This document shows, one piece after another, positions 1-13,139 of a DNA stretch of 64,000 bases. Below the pieces are notes generated by a model, which was given only the letters and a program-made list of their open reading frames with translations, searched no databases and had not been told where the DNA came from. This DNA is from Theocolax elegans (lineage: Eukaryota; Arthropoda; Insecta; Hymenoptera; Cerocephalidae), in contig CM047428.1 in assembly GCA_026168455.1 (NCBI GenBank), forward strand, positions 85,516,594 to 85,580,593, written 5' to 3'. A program made the translations under genes and the position numbers. The number at the start of each line of letters is the position of its first letter. Within the stretch, counting starts at the first letter, position 1.

Positions 1-1409
1 TCTAGGAAAGGCTGCACTGCCGATTGAAAGGAGTCGGACGCGACGATGAAGTCAAGCTAAAAGGTACGAGCGAACCCAAGTGGAAGAGGAGAAGATGCCG
101 AGGAACGCGGAGACGTAATATGAGAATCGGTGAAAATGGATGTCATCCCCCGGCTGAGTCGGCGGCACCAAATTCTACCGAAAATAAATTCACCTTTACT
201 CGGGCTTTGAATCTCGAAATCTCGGAATCTCGGAATCGTGGAATCTCGGGGACATTTATTATACCGCCTCGAGAGGTGCATATACGCCAATCTCATAAAA
301 ATCGGATTCACCCGATAATCTTGCAAATATGCGTGCATGTAATGGGTAAACTAAATTAAAATTTTATTTCCAAAGGAAGATTTCCCGTTGCGGCGATGAA
401 TACAATAATAAACCAACCTCTCGCGTCTTCAATTGAATATTCAACAACGAGTATCCTAGCTGAACAAAATTATGACTCGTGAGAAATATTTTGTCACCGA
501 CCGTTATCGAATATTCTTCGACAAGATTATTTATTTCAATTTTTCTTTCCGTAAAGTAGCTCTTAAGAAATAAATTGAAGGTGAAATTTTTAAACTGTTT
601 GCTCAGAAACTGGCCATTCGATCAAAAGCGTCTAATAAGAGCATGATTTATGCTCAAAGACAATTACGCACCGTATTCGATAATTTTTACAATCGCATTG
701 ACACAATTGGGATTTCTTTGAAAAAAATACTTGGGGGAGGGGCGTAAAAGCCCGGTGAAATTTTAAAAACGTAAATCAAAATATAACCTCTGTCTTTTTT
801 TGTACAAAGTAAGAAACTGTATTAGAGAAGAGAGTCGTTAAAAATTTTTACGACGGGAAGTTGTAAGATAGGTGCGGTGCGTAGGCTGTTGCGATGGAAC
901 TAATTTGCCTCCTGGTGTAAAATAGGAAGCGAGTTTGAGTTTTTGCCTGGTGCCACGCCGGGTGCGAGTCGTTTGACTGTCGAAATTTCGAGGCTATATA
1001 CCCGGTGGTATCATTTTAATAATCCAAAATGAAGAGAAACGTCTGTCGCTTATAAAGTACAACCGTTCGGTATACACGAGCGCCCTTTCCTCTCTTACCC
1101 CTCGAGAGAAGAGCAGAGAAGAGCAGAGAAGAGCGCGTTCTTACGCAGTCGGCGATTTGAATATCTTGGGAGGTTCCACCGCGTGTCCCTCTTTATTACC
1201 CACCCTCTCCCCTATACTCCTTGGTTTTTATACGCCAGGCCTTTATAAAACCCAAGACCGTCTCTTGCAGTGTGGCATGTTTATCTCAACCGCGGATTGC
1301 GCGAGCTAGCTCTCTCGCGTTAGAAACTTTGATTAAAGGAACAAAAAAAAGAAGGCGAAGAAGAAAAAAAATTTCACCACTCCTCTGAATAATTAAGACT
1401 TTGTTGTTG

Positions 1410-1441
<32 letters not shown>

Positions 1442-4269
1442 TTTTTTTCGTCAGGAGCTTGGCTATCTTGTCCGTTGCTATTTCTTTTTCTTTCCTTTTT
1501 TTTTATTAAGAAACCGACTCGTTTAATTTCTCTCACGAAGAAACTTTTCAAATATTCGCGTTATCGTGAATCCTTGTCCCCCCTCGGTGAATTTTCATCG
1601 TTACTCCTTTTTTCTCTCTCCCAGCCCATACATATCTAATCCTAATAAAAATGAAACAAAAAAACGAAGGTGCGAGAGGACGGAAGTACGAAATGAAATT
1701 AACGAAAATTTTATGAAATTCTAGGAGGAAGAAGAAGAAGAAAAAGAAGAAGAAATGCGAGTTTGCATTACGTTTGAACAAGTTCAATCATCGTGGAAAC
1801 AAAGTAGCGGAAACGGGAAACGCCCGAGTATTTTATTCCTCTTAACCTCAAGCAGGTGTATTCTAGCTGGGAATAACGAGATTTTAAGTGCACAACTTCA
1901 CCGAGAGTGAAATTTTATTCTCTGGTTATTTTCTTAATCCGCCTATATGGGACTGGGTTAGAGGTGCCAGCCGGGATAGAACGATCCTATTCTCATCCGG
2001 AACGATGAAAAGAAAGCGGATTAGGAGGGTTGCAAATGTAAACTCTCACCGACGCATAACTTACTCCTCCGCGTAATCTTTCACGGATGAACTGTCCGAG
2101 AAATTAATGAACTAAATAACTTTTCATAACAAACTTACATTTTCATTTGTTTATTTTTACTTTTTCCTTTTCATTTTTAAATGCTCCAAAAATGCTATTA
2201 TACATATTGTTAAAGAAATACCAACCGTGTTTAACAATTATAGTAAAAGAAATAAATTAATATTCATTACGATAAACAGCTTCACGTAACGCAATAATTT
2301 AAAACTAAAGACTGTCTATATTTTTTAATTATAAAGGAAATTACTTTGGAAAGATGTATTTATATTAATTTTGTATCGACGTCTCCTAATATTTTTAGAT
2401 TTTTCAATGTACAACGTCAAGATAGTTTTTGTACTAACATTTACACCTGATTTTCGACTCCGTCGCCCTTTACATATTTAAATTTTAATTAAAATAATCT
2501 TTTTTTTTTAACTCGATCCATCACGCGTTCTAAATTTTCTTTGTGTTTTTTTCAGATACTTGATTCGACGTTTCAAATTGATAATTTTTATTTCGATAAT
2601 GGTGTAGATTACGGTAATTTGAGTCCGACGAGCATTTAATTAAAATAAAAAAAAATTGGTTTTCAACTCGTTATTTAATATTACCATATAAAGGAGGATG
2701 GAACAGAGAGGTATAAGTAATAAAAGAGGATTAAACGAACAAATCGATAAAAAGAGATTGACGAATCCAATAAGAGACATTACGTCCGATGAAATCGCGG
2801 TAATACTACTAACTTTTCTCTTTGCCCACAAACTCTCAATTGGATCTTCTCGTAGCAACCTGGTAAAACAATGCATCAACTATTCGGTTATTCCGCGAGT
2901 ACTTTTTATCCCGGCATTGTTTTCAATTTAACCGGATACAGAGAAACTGGCCGGTTATCTAGAAAAAAGGGAGGAAGTGGTGAGGGAGAAGGGCAAAGGG
3001 AACGAGGGAGGGAGAGAGAGAGAGAGCGCTAAGTAACGAGATAAAAATGAACGTGCAGATATTCGGGCGTATAGTAGAGTGTGCCTCGGGCGAGTCATAC
3101 ATTTTTTTTCCTCGTGTTGGTTGATCAGAAGGGTGGCTAGAGGATGCAAATGCTTCGTCAAAGGGGTAAGCCGACGATCATCATTTTCAAGGGAATACAA
3201 TCGGAAGAGGTACAATTCCGAAAGAGATTTAACCCTCGGGGGTTAAGCGTTGTTGGAGGGGAGAAACGTAGCTCAAGGCACTGCGTAGGTTTTGGGATTT
3301 AATTTTCCAGTCAAAGACGCGTGGGTGCAGCCTTAGCTCTCCCTCTCATTCTCCTTCTCCTCGACGCGTAGCGCGTTGGAAACGTACCGTTACTCGAATA
3401 AAGGGAAGCTGTGCTTTCACATCGTCGAGCTGTCTGGATTTTATTTGATTCTCATTGAAATATCACCCTGAGAACTGTTTGTCTTAACATAGGTCTCATT
3501 GGTTCTCGACTTGTGTACGACACGAAAAAGTTTTCATTTTCCCGGGTATTAATCAAACGTCCAAAACGTTTGTTACCGATTAAGATGAATCACGTCGAAT
3601 TAACCATTCCTTGTTTCTATGTGTATTATTCTCCATTCACAATTCGCAATTCACAATTTAGGAAATAAGGAAGGTACATATATAAAATGAAAAATTCGTA
3701 ATATCCGGTAGCGTGAAGAAATGGGGGAGGTGGAAAGGAATTGGGTAAATCGAGTGAGTGAAATTGGCCGTGTTGTATTCAAGTGGGTTTCAGTGACCGG
3801 TTAATGCCTCACGGTCTATCTTCCAAAGCAATGCCTGGCGGCACCCAACCAAGTAAAGGGACACGAGTTCCCCGGTTAATATTGAAATTCAATTATCTTC
3901 ACCTGGGCTTTCTTGCGCGACGCGCGTTACGCGACTCGGTGCCCACCAATACCTATCATTATTATTATTGTTATGATCAACTATAAATTTAAGGCTCAAA
4001 TTGCAAATGTTTATTTTATCTCAGATCATTTCGTAAAATCTCTATAGATATACCACATCTTCGCAATTTTTTTAATCTTTTGAGATTAGAAATTGTAAAA
4101 TTCTTTCAATTTATACAAGAAAATATTATATTTTAACGCTCTTATAAATATGAAAGTATTTGAGCATCGTTTGTTTGTTTGAAAACAAAAAATGGATAAG
4201 AGTTTGTACTAGAAAGATGGTTTCACCTAACCTCTCGATCTCTCGATCCTCGGTTTCCAGTATACTATA
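1..4269. other. Non-coding intronic sequence, microsatellite-bearing
   Basis: It holds a short (TCTCGGAA)n-like array (about 212-250), three AGAGAAGAGC units (about 1104-1133), (CT)n at 1410-1438, a GAA-rich tract (1723-1755) and a GA tract (3008-3026). Frames of 60-111 codons on both strands are uninformative. I recognise no exon or RNA gene. Confidence 0.5.
1410..1438. repeat. (CT)n microsatellite
   Basis: Uninterrupted CT dinucleotides, about 14 units. Confidence 0.95.
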
Positions 4270-4271
4270 TA

Positions 4272-4509
4272 CACGGTGAGCAAAGTTTCAGTAAATTTTA
4301 CTAAACTTTCACACTAATGCCAAACTAACAGACTGCCGAAATCTAAAAAATTACTGAACTTTTTATTAAATTTTACTGAAATTTCTATCAATTTTCAATG
4401 AAATTCTACTAATTTTTAGTGAAAGTTTAATAATTTTTTGCATTTCTGTAGTCTGTTAGTTCGGCGTTAGTAAAGTTTAGTAAAATTTACTAAAAATTTT
4501 CTCTTCATG
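4272..4509. mobile_element. Foldback MITE 1 (238 bp) flanked by TA, Tc1/mariner-like
   Basis: The whole element is an imperfect inverted repeat. The left end CACGGTGAGCAAAG pairs with the right end (complement CATGAAGAGAAAAT). The arms then share AGTAAATTTTACTAAACTTT, AACTAACAGACT and GAAAT in the same order, and the similarity continues through the middle. A TA dinucleotide flanks both ends (4270-4271; 4510-4511). It has no coding capacity. Such elements are moved by a related transposase supplied in trans. TA duplication suggests Tc1/mariner, but the termini were not matched to a named family. Confidence 0.75.
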
Positions 4510-4908
4510 TAGGTATGTAAATCGAATAAATAAAGCACTCGAACGTACATCGACTAATTAAAAATAGTTACGGTGGAGAGAAAGAAATTTAAGGGAATAA
4601 AAAGAGGAGAATGCGCTCGAGCCTCGGATTGATAAGAAAATAGAGAGTTTTAAAGTCGCTCTAAAAGTTAAGATCAAAAGAGTAAAAGATCGAAGAGGAA
4701 GAAGAAGAGTACGCGCAGTAAAAATGAACGAGGCGATGCGGTGCGCCAATAAAGCCGAAGGTGTATCATGAAACAGCCCTAAGCGTGCCAATTAGCGACG
4801 GTGCGCGCGGCTGTTTTTCCGAAATTACCTCTCGTACCTGCGTCAAGCGTGTTCTACCTTCCTCCCCTCTCTGCATAATTTTACGCAGACGTTCGGATAA
4901 AAGTGAGC

Positions 4909-4910
<2 letters not shown>

Positions 4911-4943
<33 letters not shown>
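4911..4943. repeat. (CT)n microsatellite
   Basis: Uninterrupted CT dinucleotides, about 16 units. Confidence 0.95.
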
Positions 4944-4947
<4 letters not shown>

Positions 4948-6170
4948 GCTCGAGCCAATTTAACGAAGGGCCGGGAGAACTGTTACCTTACGGGAAAACG
5001 AGTCACTCGTAAAAGACGACCGATCTCGACAAATCGTAAAGATCCGCGCTTTCTCGTTTTATGCCCTGTGTTTGTGTATTTCAGGTGTCTATTTTTTAAG
5101 GGTCCCAAACTCTTGCCTATACATTACGGACGATAATAAAAAGGGAAAAGGGCTCCATCGATCCTTAACCTACGCATATTTTCGTCAAATTATTTCCTTC
5201 CTCTCTTATTTCGTCTCTGATGTATTTATTTCTCTTAGTCAATTCAAAATTTTGAAATACAGTATATTTTTCTTTCTCGAAACGTGAATATTCATCCTCG
5301 AAAATGTGTGCATTCGCGCGGAAAATTAATTTGATGGGTATGTATCGAGATAAATTAATAAATAGCTAACTAATTGGGAGGTTGACAATGGGTCGGAAGG
5401 AACCATATTGTTATTCATGGTAATGCAATCCCATGTTAATTTATTCTCATTGTTGACGATCAACAAATTTGCTCAAAATTGCCATTGTCTACTAAATGAA
5501 AAGGGACAATTCTTTTCTTTGGTAACATTTGACCTTCGTTTTTTATGAAATTGTGTAAAATATACAAAGGTAATAAAAATAATGAAAAAGATAGCGGTAC
5601 CCGGGTTGATACAACAATTGCAAATCCTCGGTATTTCGAGTTCTCGGTGTAATGTATAAAACAGGAGGTAAACGGAATTTCTGTACTTGTCGCGTTCTTT
5701 CCCTTTAATAAAATTTCACATCACACGTTTAAATAAAGGATAATAACCGAATGTCAAAATACGTTATCCGGGAGGAATGAGAAAAAATGAAATTTTCGAA
5801 TTCTCGTAGTTGACAATATAATGGTTTTCGCGAGTGCAAAAAAATAAAGTGGGAAGGAGGGTGGTGTGCGGAGCAGAGGCGGCGAAGCGGACTCGAGTGT
5901 GTGACTTGGTTGTACGTGTGGCATTAACCACTTTCGCACACGCGAGAGGAAAAGGAAAAGAAAAACGAAAGAGAGAAAGCCTTTGAGTTCAAAGCACATA
6001 CTCTTTTCGCTTGCCGATCTTTCTCTCTCTCTCTCCCTTCTTTTTTTACTCCTTCTTTGTAAGAGAAGCCTGAGCCTTATCCTTTTGTTTTTGTACCTCC
6101 GCGGTTTTTCACTGTAATTGATTCCTGAGGGTGTAATGCACTTTTCTACCCTACTAACACATATACATTC

Positions 6171-6208
6171 GTATATATGTATATGCATATGTATATATAT
6201 ATATATAT
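6171..6208. repeat. (TA)n microsatellite, imperfect
   Basis: Alternating TA with a few GC interruptions, ending in about nine perfect units. Confidence 0.85.
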
Positions 6209-6491
6209 CAAACGTTTGGAAAAATTGACTCGATCGAATTTTAATGGTGTTGCGGATAAAATTCAAGCAAATTGTGCATTTCTTCTCGTCGGTCAGGGTA
6301 ACCTCTCCCCTTTTCCTCCCTGTTCCCCGTGTAATTTCAACAGCTGTTGGTACTATTTCGAGACTGGGGTCTCCTTTTGCCCCCTTCTACTCCCCCCCCC
6401 CCCGTACCCCAGTACCCCGTCACGAACAGCCTTGTGTGCTTTTGATGGGCTTAAGCTCGAGCTCTTAGAAATTACCGCCAATCGTTATACG

Positions 6492-6512
6492 CACACACAC
6501 ACACACACACAC
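6492..6512. repeat. (CA)n microsatellite
   Basis: About ten CA units. Confidence 0.93.
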
Positions 6513-7544
6513 GTACGATTGCGTAGCCACGTGTGCTCGAACGGTCTTTTGCCGTACGTAAATATTTTTTATTCCGTTGATAAAGTCATTTTTGACAACC
6601 TAAAAACATATTCTGATAAAAGTAAATATTTGTGACAAATGAATATGGTTTAATTTATAAATTCTATAAGAGAAAGATTTTTATTCAATGCGTATTCATT
6701 TATCGCAAAGATTTACTATTGTCGCTGTAAGGATACGTTGGGTTTCAAAGATTCGCGGTAGAAATTTTTAACTATTTGAGTTTACCGATAATTGTTTTGT
6801 AGCTCGTGACGTTATTATCAATAAATATGGATAATTTTACTACTAGAAATTTAAGAATTTTGAGGTCACCAAAAGAATTATCTTTTTATTGTATCTTATC
6901 ACCCAAAAAACGTTAGAGTTACAGGCGTTACGAAGTCAATTCAATGTTGTACAAATCGCACATGCTGTCCGTAGTTTCGAGAATTTAATTAATACATTAT
7001 ATTTGAGAATAAAAAAAGTATCTGCATGCACGGAAAACTAAGATTACCTCTGCAATATTGGATAAGCGAATACATCAATGTAATTTTAAAAGAGTACGAG
7101 AAGCACTTTTGTATAATAAAATTTTTCCGAAACATGGAGCTGACGTAACTGCGGAGGAATTAAATAATTAAAACGTCATAGAATGTTAAACTGATAATTC
7201 CTTGTTAACGTATACCGTACATCTTTACAAAGACGAGACGAGAAAAATTGTAGATATATATCCGCCTGTCCAATTGAACATACGCTATACCTGGAATATG
7301 TAAAAGTTTATACGTTTCAAATGTCATATACCACTCTCTCATTCGTTATTTAAAATATTTGACCAAAGAATGTCTACTTCGTTAATATCAATTCAGCAGA
7401 ATCAACGGATTGCGAGTAACGTAAGGTTCGACTGGTTTTAATTAAAATTCACTCTTTTGACGTTCCGCGGCTTCTAATTTAGGTAAACCAATTGAAAGCT
7501 ACGAGAACAAAAAAATAACAACAAACATCTTGTTCTTTCGAGAG

Positions 7545-7579
7545 AAGAAAGAAGAAGAAGAAGAAGAAGAAGAAGAAGA
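7545..7579. repeat. (GAA)n microsatellite
   Basis: About eleven GAA units, nearly perfect. Confidence 0.93.
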
Positions 7580-8340
7580 GACGTGGAGTCTCATTTTTTA
7601 ACGTACTGCTTCGAACCGTGTAGTTTCTCTCTTCTCGCACTTTTCTCTCAAGCGTAAATCGTGCGCAAACTGGCTACATTTTTGTCGAAGGAGAAATCGC
7701 TTTCGGGTACTCGACTAACGAAGCTCGTTTCATATTGCACATGCTGCTGCTGCTCCTGCCCCTTTTTTCTCCTTTGTTTTTTTACCTTTCTTCAACGTTT
7801 TCGACTTTATTAACGAAACTAGTCAAACTTGATATTGTTCTACTATTATACTGTAAGCTGTTTTTTTACTTCCTTTAATTCTTTATAAATATTCAATTAA
7901 ATTCAGGCTAGAATCGCAATCTCGGAGTATGTAATGCAAGCAAGTATTTACGAAAAGGTAAATGTATATGTCATTTAAGATTTAAACGTTATTAGAGAAC
8001 AGGTGTTTATTTGATGGGTGTCGAATTTCTAATTAAAAATACACACTGAAAATAACATGCCATTTAGAGTGGATCATGAATGTTTTTAGGAAATCTGATA
8101 ACAAATTAAAAAATCATAGACATTTTTAGAAATATGATGTGTTAAAGGCGAAAATAATAAGAAATTTACGGTAACATTTGAAAATATTGTAGAAACTTTG
8201 CATTCTGACTGGCGGAATGTTGATTCTGAATGTTGAACACCTCGAATAGACATGTAGGTATCAATCAAGACGTTCAATCGAAGTGTTAGTATTTACAGGG
8301 AAGTGAAGTGTATACGTAAAGATTGAGCTCGCACGTATGA

Positions 8341-8402
8341 GAAGGATAAATGGGGATGAATGGGGATGGATGGATGGATGGGATAGATGGGATGGATGGG
8401 TA
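8341..8402. repeat. GGAT-type tetranucleotide array
   Basis: Imperfect GGAT/GGGAT units over about 60 bp. Confidence 0.85.
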
Positions 8403-8507
8403 AAAATGTAAACTAGGGAAAAAAGTAGGTAAAAGTTATCGAGACGAAGTGAAGAGGAGAGTAGAGTATAGAGCGTACGGTATCTTGCCGACCAATGTAA
8501 ACGACTG

Positions 8508-8543
8508 GTTCGTTCGTTCGTCCGTTCGTTCGTTCGTTCGTTC
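8508..8543. repeat. (TTCG)n microsatellite
   Basis: Nine TTCG-type units with one C substitution. On the minus strand it reads as an Asn-Glu-Arg-Thr peptide repeat, a translation artefact. Confidence 0.93.
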
Positions 8544-8775
8544 ATCCGAACAGTTTAATTTCGTAACGCGAAGAGCGCACGCGCCATTCGGCGAAAGTTT
8601 ACGGTGCGCTAATTAATTAGGCTGATAAACGAGAGACGTTACGCGCGTTCGGTAGACTGAGAGAGAGAATAGTGATTAATTCGAGAGAATTTCATCGGCA
8701 ATGGGGAGAAGGAGGCGCGTCTCGTGCGAATTTTCCTTCTTCCGTGTCCCGAGCTCTCTCGTCGTCACTCGATAT

Positions 8776-8784
8776 TCCCTCCCT

Positions 8785-8850
<66 letters not shown>
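8776..8850. repeat. (CCCT)n followed by (CT)n microsatellite
   Basis: About 15 bp of CCCT units run directly into about 60 bp of uninterrupted CT, one of the longest dinucleotide runs in the window. Confidence 0.95.
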
Positions 8851-8853
<3 letters not shown>

Positions 8854-10026
8854 TCTCTCGCCAATTAGCACCTCGTAAATTCCGGGCAAGCTAGGTCCTG
8901 GGCAAATGCTTCGGTAGTTATTGCATTCGCTCCCTGTACATTTGACCCGGGCGCCCGCGCGTTACTCCGGAGGTTACGTCTTGGGTTATGGGGTTTCCAG
9001 TACCGGTATCCTCTCACGCTTTCTACTCAAAATTCTCCTATTCGTTTGAACGAGCCGATGGCTCCCTTATTTCTCCCAAATTTCTTCATTTATCTTTTAT
9101 TCCTCTTGTAAAGCTGGATCCTCTAATTCGACGATTCTCTTTCTACTCTATGAATTTTACAATACGCAATACAAGGTACTCCTTTCTCTTTGGTTTTGAA
9201 AAAAAATATTCTGCTTGTTCATACAGGTGTACCGACTCGACGAAATCAGCTATAATTTCCTAGATACATTGAATGGTGCAACCTCAGAATTACGCGACAG
9301 AATCGTCATTTTATGGAGATAACGCGATAAATGTTACTACCGCTTTTCCACGTTTTTTCATGTTTCTCATTAAAATTTCTATGCCGATCGACTAATTATA
9401 CAACTCACCTTACCGTAATTTACGAGTCAATTTTAATGTCGAATTCTTCAAAAGATATCAATCTTTTTTGCGCAAACCTTTTTAATTTTAACTCGATCAA
9501 AAAATCGACTTGTAATAATTTATATAAGCACGCATCCTCGTTTACTTGGAGATATTCAAATACACTCGTACGGAGACTCGAAGGAATTGATAGGAATAAA
9601 AAAAGAAGCAACTGGAATGAAAAAGAAGAAGAAGAAGAAGAGCGATCGAGTTTCATAAAATTGCGGAAAAGTTATTAAAAAGGACAGGGTTGTTTAAGCC
9701 GTGTATATTAAAAAAATTATAATTGTAAATGTAAAATGTAATAAGGGAAGGTGGTTCGGATAAAGTTAATTATATTCAAGGTTGATAAAATAGCGATAAG
9801 CCTGACAGCTGGTGTGTATGTGTGTGTGTGCGCGCGCCACCAGCGAGGGGTAGCTCGATTAAACTGGAGCCATTCGAACGGAAATCCAGGCCGTTTCCAC
9901 GTTTTCAAGAAGCTCTGTGCACTCGGTCTTGCTTCCTTGCTTCCTCGCTTGCTTGCTTACTTTCTTGCTCGACGACCAACCAAAACCACTCAAAGAAATT
10001 GCTTACGCAATCTTGAGCCTTTAATT

Positions 10027-10029
<3 letters not shown>

Positions 10030-10060
<31 letters not shown>
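10030..10060. repeat. (TC)n microsatellite
   Basis: About fifteen TC units, then a C run and a short (TA)n. Confidence 0.93.
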
Positions 10061-10062
<2 letters not shown>

Positions 10063-11196
10063 CCCCTCTATATATATATATACACCTATATTAGATTCTT
10101 GTGTTCCCGATTCCCTAACCTATAACATTTATTCATAAAGAAAAACCGTTCGTACACGAGTCGAGTTTAACCTAGCGAAACCGAACCAATCGTCCGGAGA
10201 ATCTTCCAAGATTTTAGCGACTGGATCTTTAAGTACCATCGAAGTATAAATACGTTTTTTAGAAACCGAGAGAATTCACTTATAAAAATGACCGTGATAT
10301 CACGGAAAGTGACCATGGAACATATGTCCACTATTCTAAAAATTACCGTGACATTCCGGTAAACATTGTATAAATTATGACTATGTTAATTATTATCGAA
10401 CAGCCGATACGAATACCTGATTTACCATGGTATCGCGCTAATTTTTATTACAAAATTCTCTGTGTATATAAAATAATAATATATTTGTACAGCTGCGAAA
10501 CATTCGAAAAAAAAAACGGAAAAAAGTAAATGAACATTTTCGAGTGCGTGTAATTGGAGAGCGAGGAAAAGTAGACTGGCTGCATGGAAAATTGCGATAT
10601 CGCCGTAACTGAATAACTGCGCTAATCGTCTTACCAAGTGGAGAGAGAAGCTCTATTTTCCTTAAGTGGCAAACCTCGTGAAAATGATCTCCTTAGACTC
10701 TCAAATATATACGTACACCGTCTTAAAGCTACATGTACATATTATATTATATAGCTGTAAGAGGACTGTCACCTTTTTGAATATATATATGCCAATTTTC
10801 ATAGGTTAAATTCCTAAAAATTATTGAGTTACGCAATTTATTTTTTAATAACTATTACTTAATAATAATTTTAATAAAATTATCGAACCGCAAGTGTAAT
10901 TATACCAAAAATTTAAATTTACCTAACAGTGACATCATTACGAAGAATAAAGAAATGGTGGCAATAGAAGAAGAAAAATGTACACTTTTAAAGCCGCACG
11001 TACAAGGAGAAAGTGAGAGTGAGAAAAAAGGAATATCAGGTTAAAGTGCGACAAATGAAACAAATGCGCCGAAATTTAGTGACCAAAATGAACGAGAAAC
11101 CGAGGGGAAGAAGTAAAAAAACAGGGGTAGAAACAATACGAAGCGACTCCATTAAGGCAAAAATAGCTCTTGACCGCGTGGACAAAAAAGAGAGAA

Positions 11197-11200
<4 letters not shown>

Positions 11201-11238
<38 letters not shown>
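11201..11238. repeat. (AG)n microsatellite
   Basis: About nineteen AG units; in the heph transcript (minus strand) this would be (CU)n. Confidence 0.95.
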
Positions 11239-11246
<8 letters not shown>

Positions 11247-13139
11247 GAGTCGAGTACATACATCATCGTCATATTTTGAAGTTTTAATTTTTTAGCCGGA
11301 AAAAAACAAGCCAAGGAAGGCTGTGAGGGGAAAAAGCCAGTGGCGTTGGCTATAGGTGTGTGTCCGTCGGGATGAAAAAAAAGAAGGAAAGTAAAAAGAG
11401 AGAAAAGAAGGAAAGTTGGGGACGGGCAAGAAAAACAATTAATCGACTCGGACAACGGGGATGGTTTTCGAGCGGAAGGGACTGGCGCGTCACCGAGGGT
11501 GATGGAGCGTTTCGCGCTCTTCCCGTGTACCGCAAGTTTTAACCCGCGACCGCATGTTTGAATAATCAGTCTTTACTCTTCAACTTTTCTCTCTACCTCT
11601 CTCATGTCCTCTATCTACTTCGAAATCTCGTTCTCTTCTTTACTTCTATCCCGTTTCCAAAAAGGTACTTTCAATTTTTAACAATAATACAGTTTGCGAA
11701 AACTAAAACAAAATTGGTAATGGAAAAATTGGTATGGAATCGACTAAACAGGGAAAGAGAGAGAAGGAGAGAGAGAGAGAGAGAATGTTCATTATCGTAT
11801 TTGAAACTAAAAACAAAGCTATACAGTTATACGTAATGGCAAAAATAAGGGTAAATCGTTTAAATCAAATTCGTTGGACTTAATTTAAAACTTATATGAA
11901 AGTTAGATTGCAACCATCTTTTTTTAGGAGTAGTGTACAATTTGTTAAAATAAAAATTTAAATAGAGTAACGATTGCTTTTAATTAAAGAGTATTAAAAA
12001 TAAGATAGAAAATTGTGTTTACCAACGATCAATGTGTTGTTAACTATCTAAAATTCGTTAAAACCGTAATGTCGCTATAACAAAGTTATTGAATAATTTT
12101 CAGTTGATAATAACGTACTGAAACCCTATAGCTCGTGTGAAAGAACTGTTTTTTTTAAGAAGAGATGAAACCGAACAGATTGGTAAAATAAAACAAAGGA
12201 AAAAATTGAATTCAAATATTGATTTGAAGCAAATTTATATATAGGAAGAAGAATTTAATGAATTTACAATGAAAAGTATGATCGTTTATATAAAGGGGCG
12301 CACATCGCGCATCCGAAGCAAATATGGGTAAGTGGCACTAGCCTTACGTAGAGCTAAGATGAATCTCCGATTTTTTTATTACGTTGATTTGTATTATCAA
12401 TTATATTTAATTTTGGATAAAATAAAACTTTAATAAAAATATAAAAAATTACTTTATTTAATTATTAGTCATTAAAATTAGGTATGAAATATATTGGTAA
12501 ACAGTAAAAATTATCTAATTCTTATCAGTTGCACTTCCCGGACATTTCTTAAATTGTTCTAACGCACAGGAAAAATGCTAATACAGAAATAATACATTGG
12601 GAAAATCGTGGGTAAATTGTGATTATGTATGGATAGATAGGTATAACTTACTTAATTATAAAATATCGCAGAAATAAAAATTCCTTGGTGACAAACGGAC
12701 TGACTTGAGAATCGACATCATTTTAGTAATTTTATTGTTCGTGTTCAATTTGATTTTTTCGGGCTATCCGTCGAATAATACGAGTTATATAACATTTTTA
12801 ACGCGTCCAAGTTATAGATACTTTAATGTTGTAGGGTGTATAATATATTTATGTCGAATGACTGTTTTGTCAAATGCATAAATTTGTACGATACAGTATG
12901 ATCGCGGAGAATAACAAAATGTAGGAAATATAAATAAAATTGTTTCGAATAGGAAAAGGGGTTCGCCGGGTGAGAGAGCGGCCGAATTCAGCACACCGTA
13001 GGATCCATGCGTCTACGTTAATAATGCACGGCACGAGGAAAACAAACGTTCGTCGAAGAAAAGGGGGATACCCGTCGACATTTTTCAAACGTCTGGCACT
13101 GGTAGTGTCGGTGGTGGTGGTGGCGGTGGTGGTGCAGCA

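Larger units (their letters stand above)
4512..8775. other. Non-coding intronic sequence with several simple repeats
   Basis: Contains (CT)n at 4911-4943, (TA)n at 6171-6208, a 12-C run at 6392-6403, (CA)n at 6492-6512, (GAA)n at 7545-7579, a GGAT-type array at 8341-8402 and (TTCG)n at 8508-8543. The 170-codon minus frame at 5754-6266 and the 152-codon plus frame at 6177-6635 are driven by these repeats. No gene recognised. Confidence 0.5.
8851..13100. other. Non-coding intronic sequence
   Basis: Alternates GC-richer blocks (8900-9020; 11300-11550) with AT-rich DNA (10700-10950; 11850-12900). Repeats are (AAG)n 9622-9642, (TG)n 9811-9837, CTTG-type 9927-9960, (TC)n 10030-10060 and (AG)n 11201-11238. 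I see no exon, RNA gene or mobile element. Confidence 0.5.

Noticed and set aside
5754..6266. 170-codon minus-strand frame
   Set aside because: Its length comes from (TA)n, (GA)n and pyrimidine tracts; the translation is a repeat-driven Tyr-Ile/Arg-Glu run and hydrophobic filler.
10285..10358. Repeated ACCGTGA-type hairpin units
   Set aside because: Two short imperfect units about 50 bp apart without boundaries or flanking duplication; too weak to call an element.
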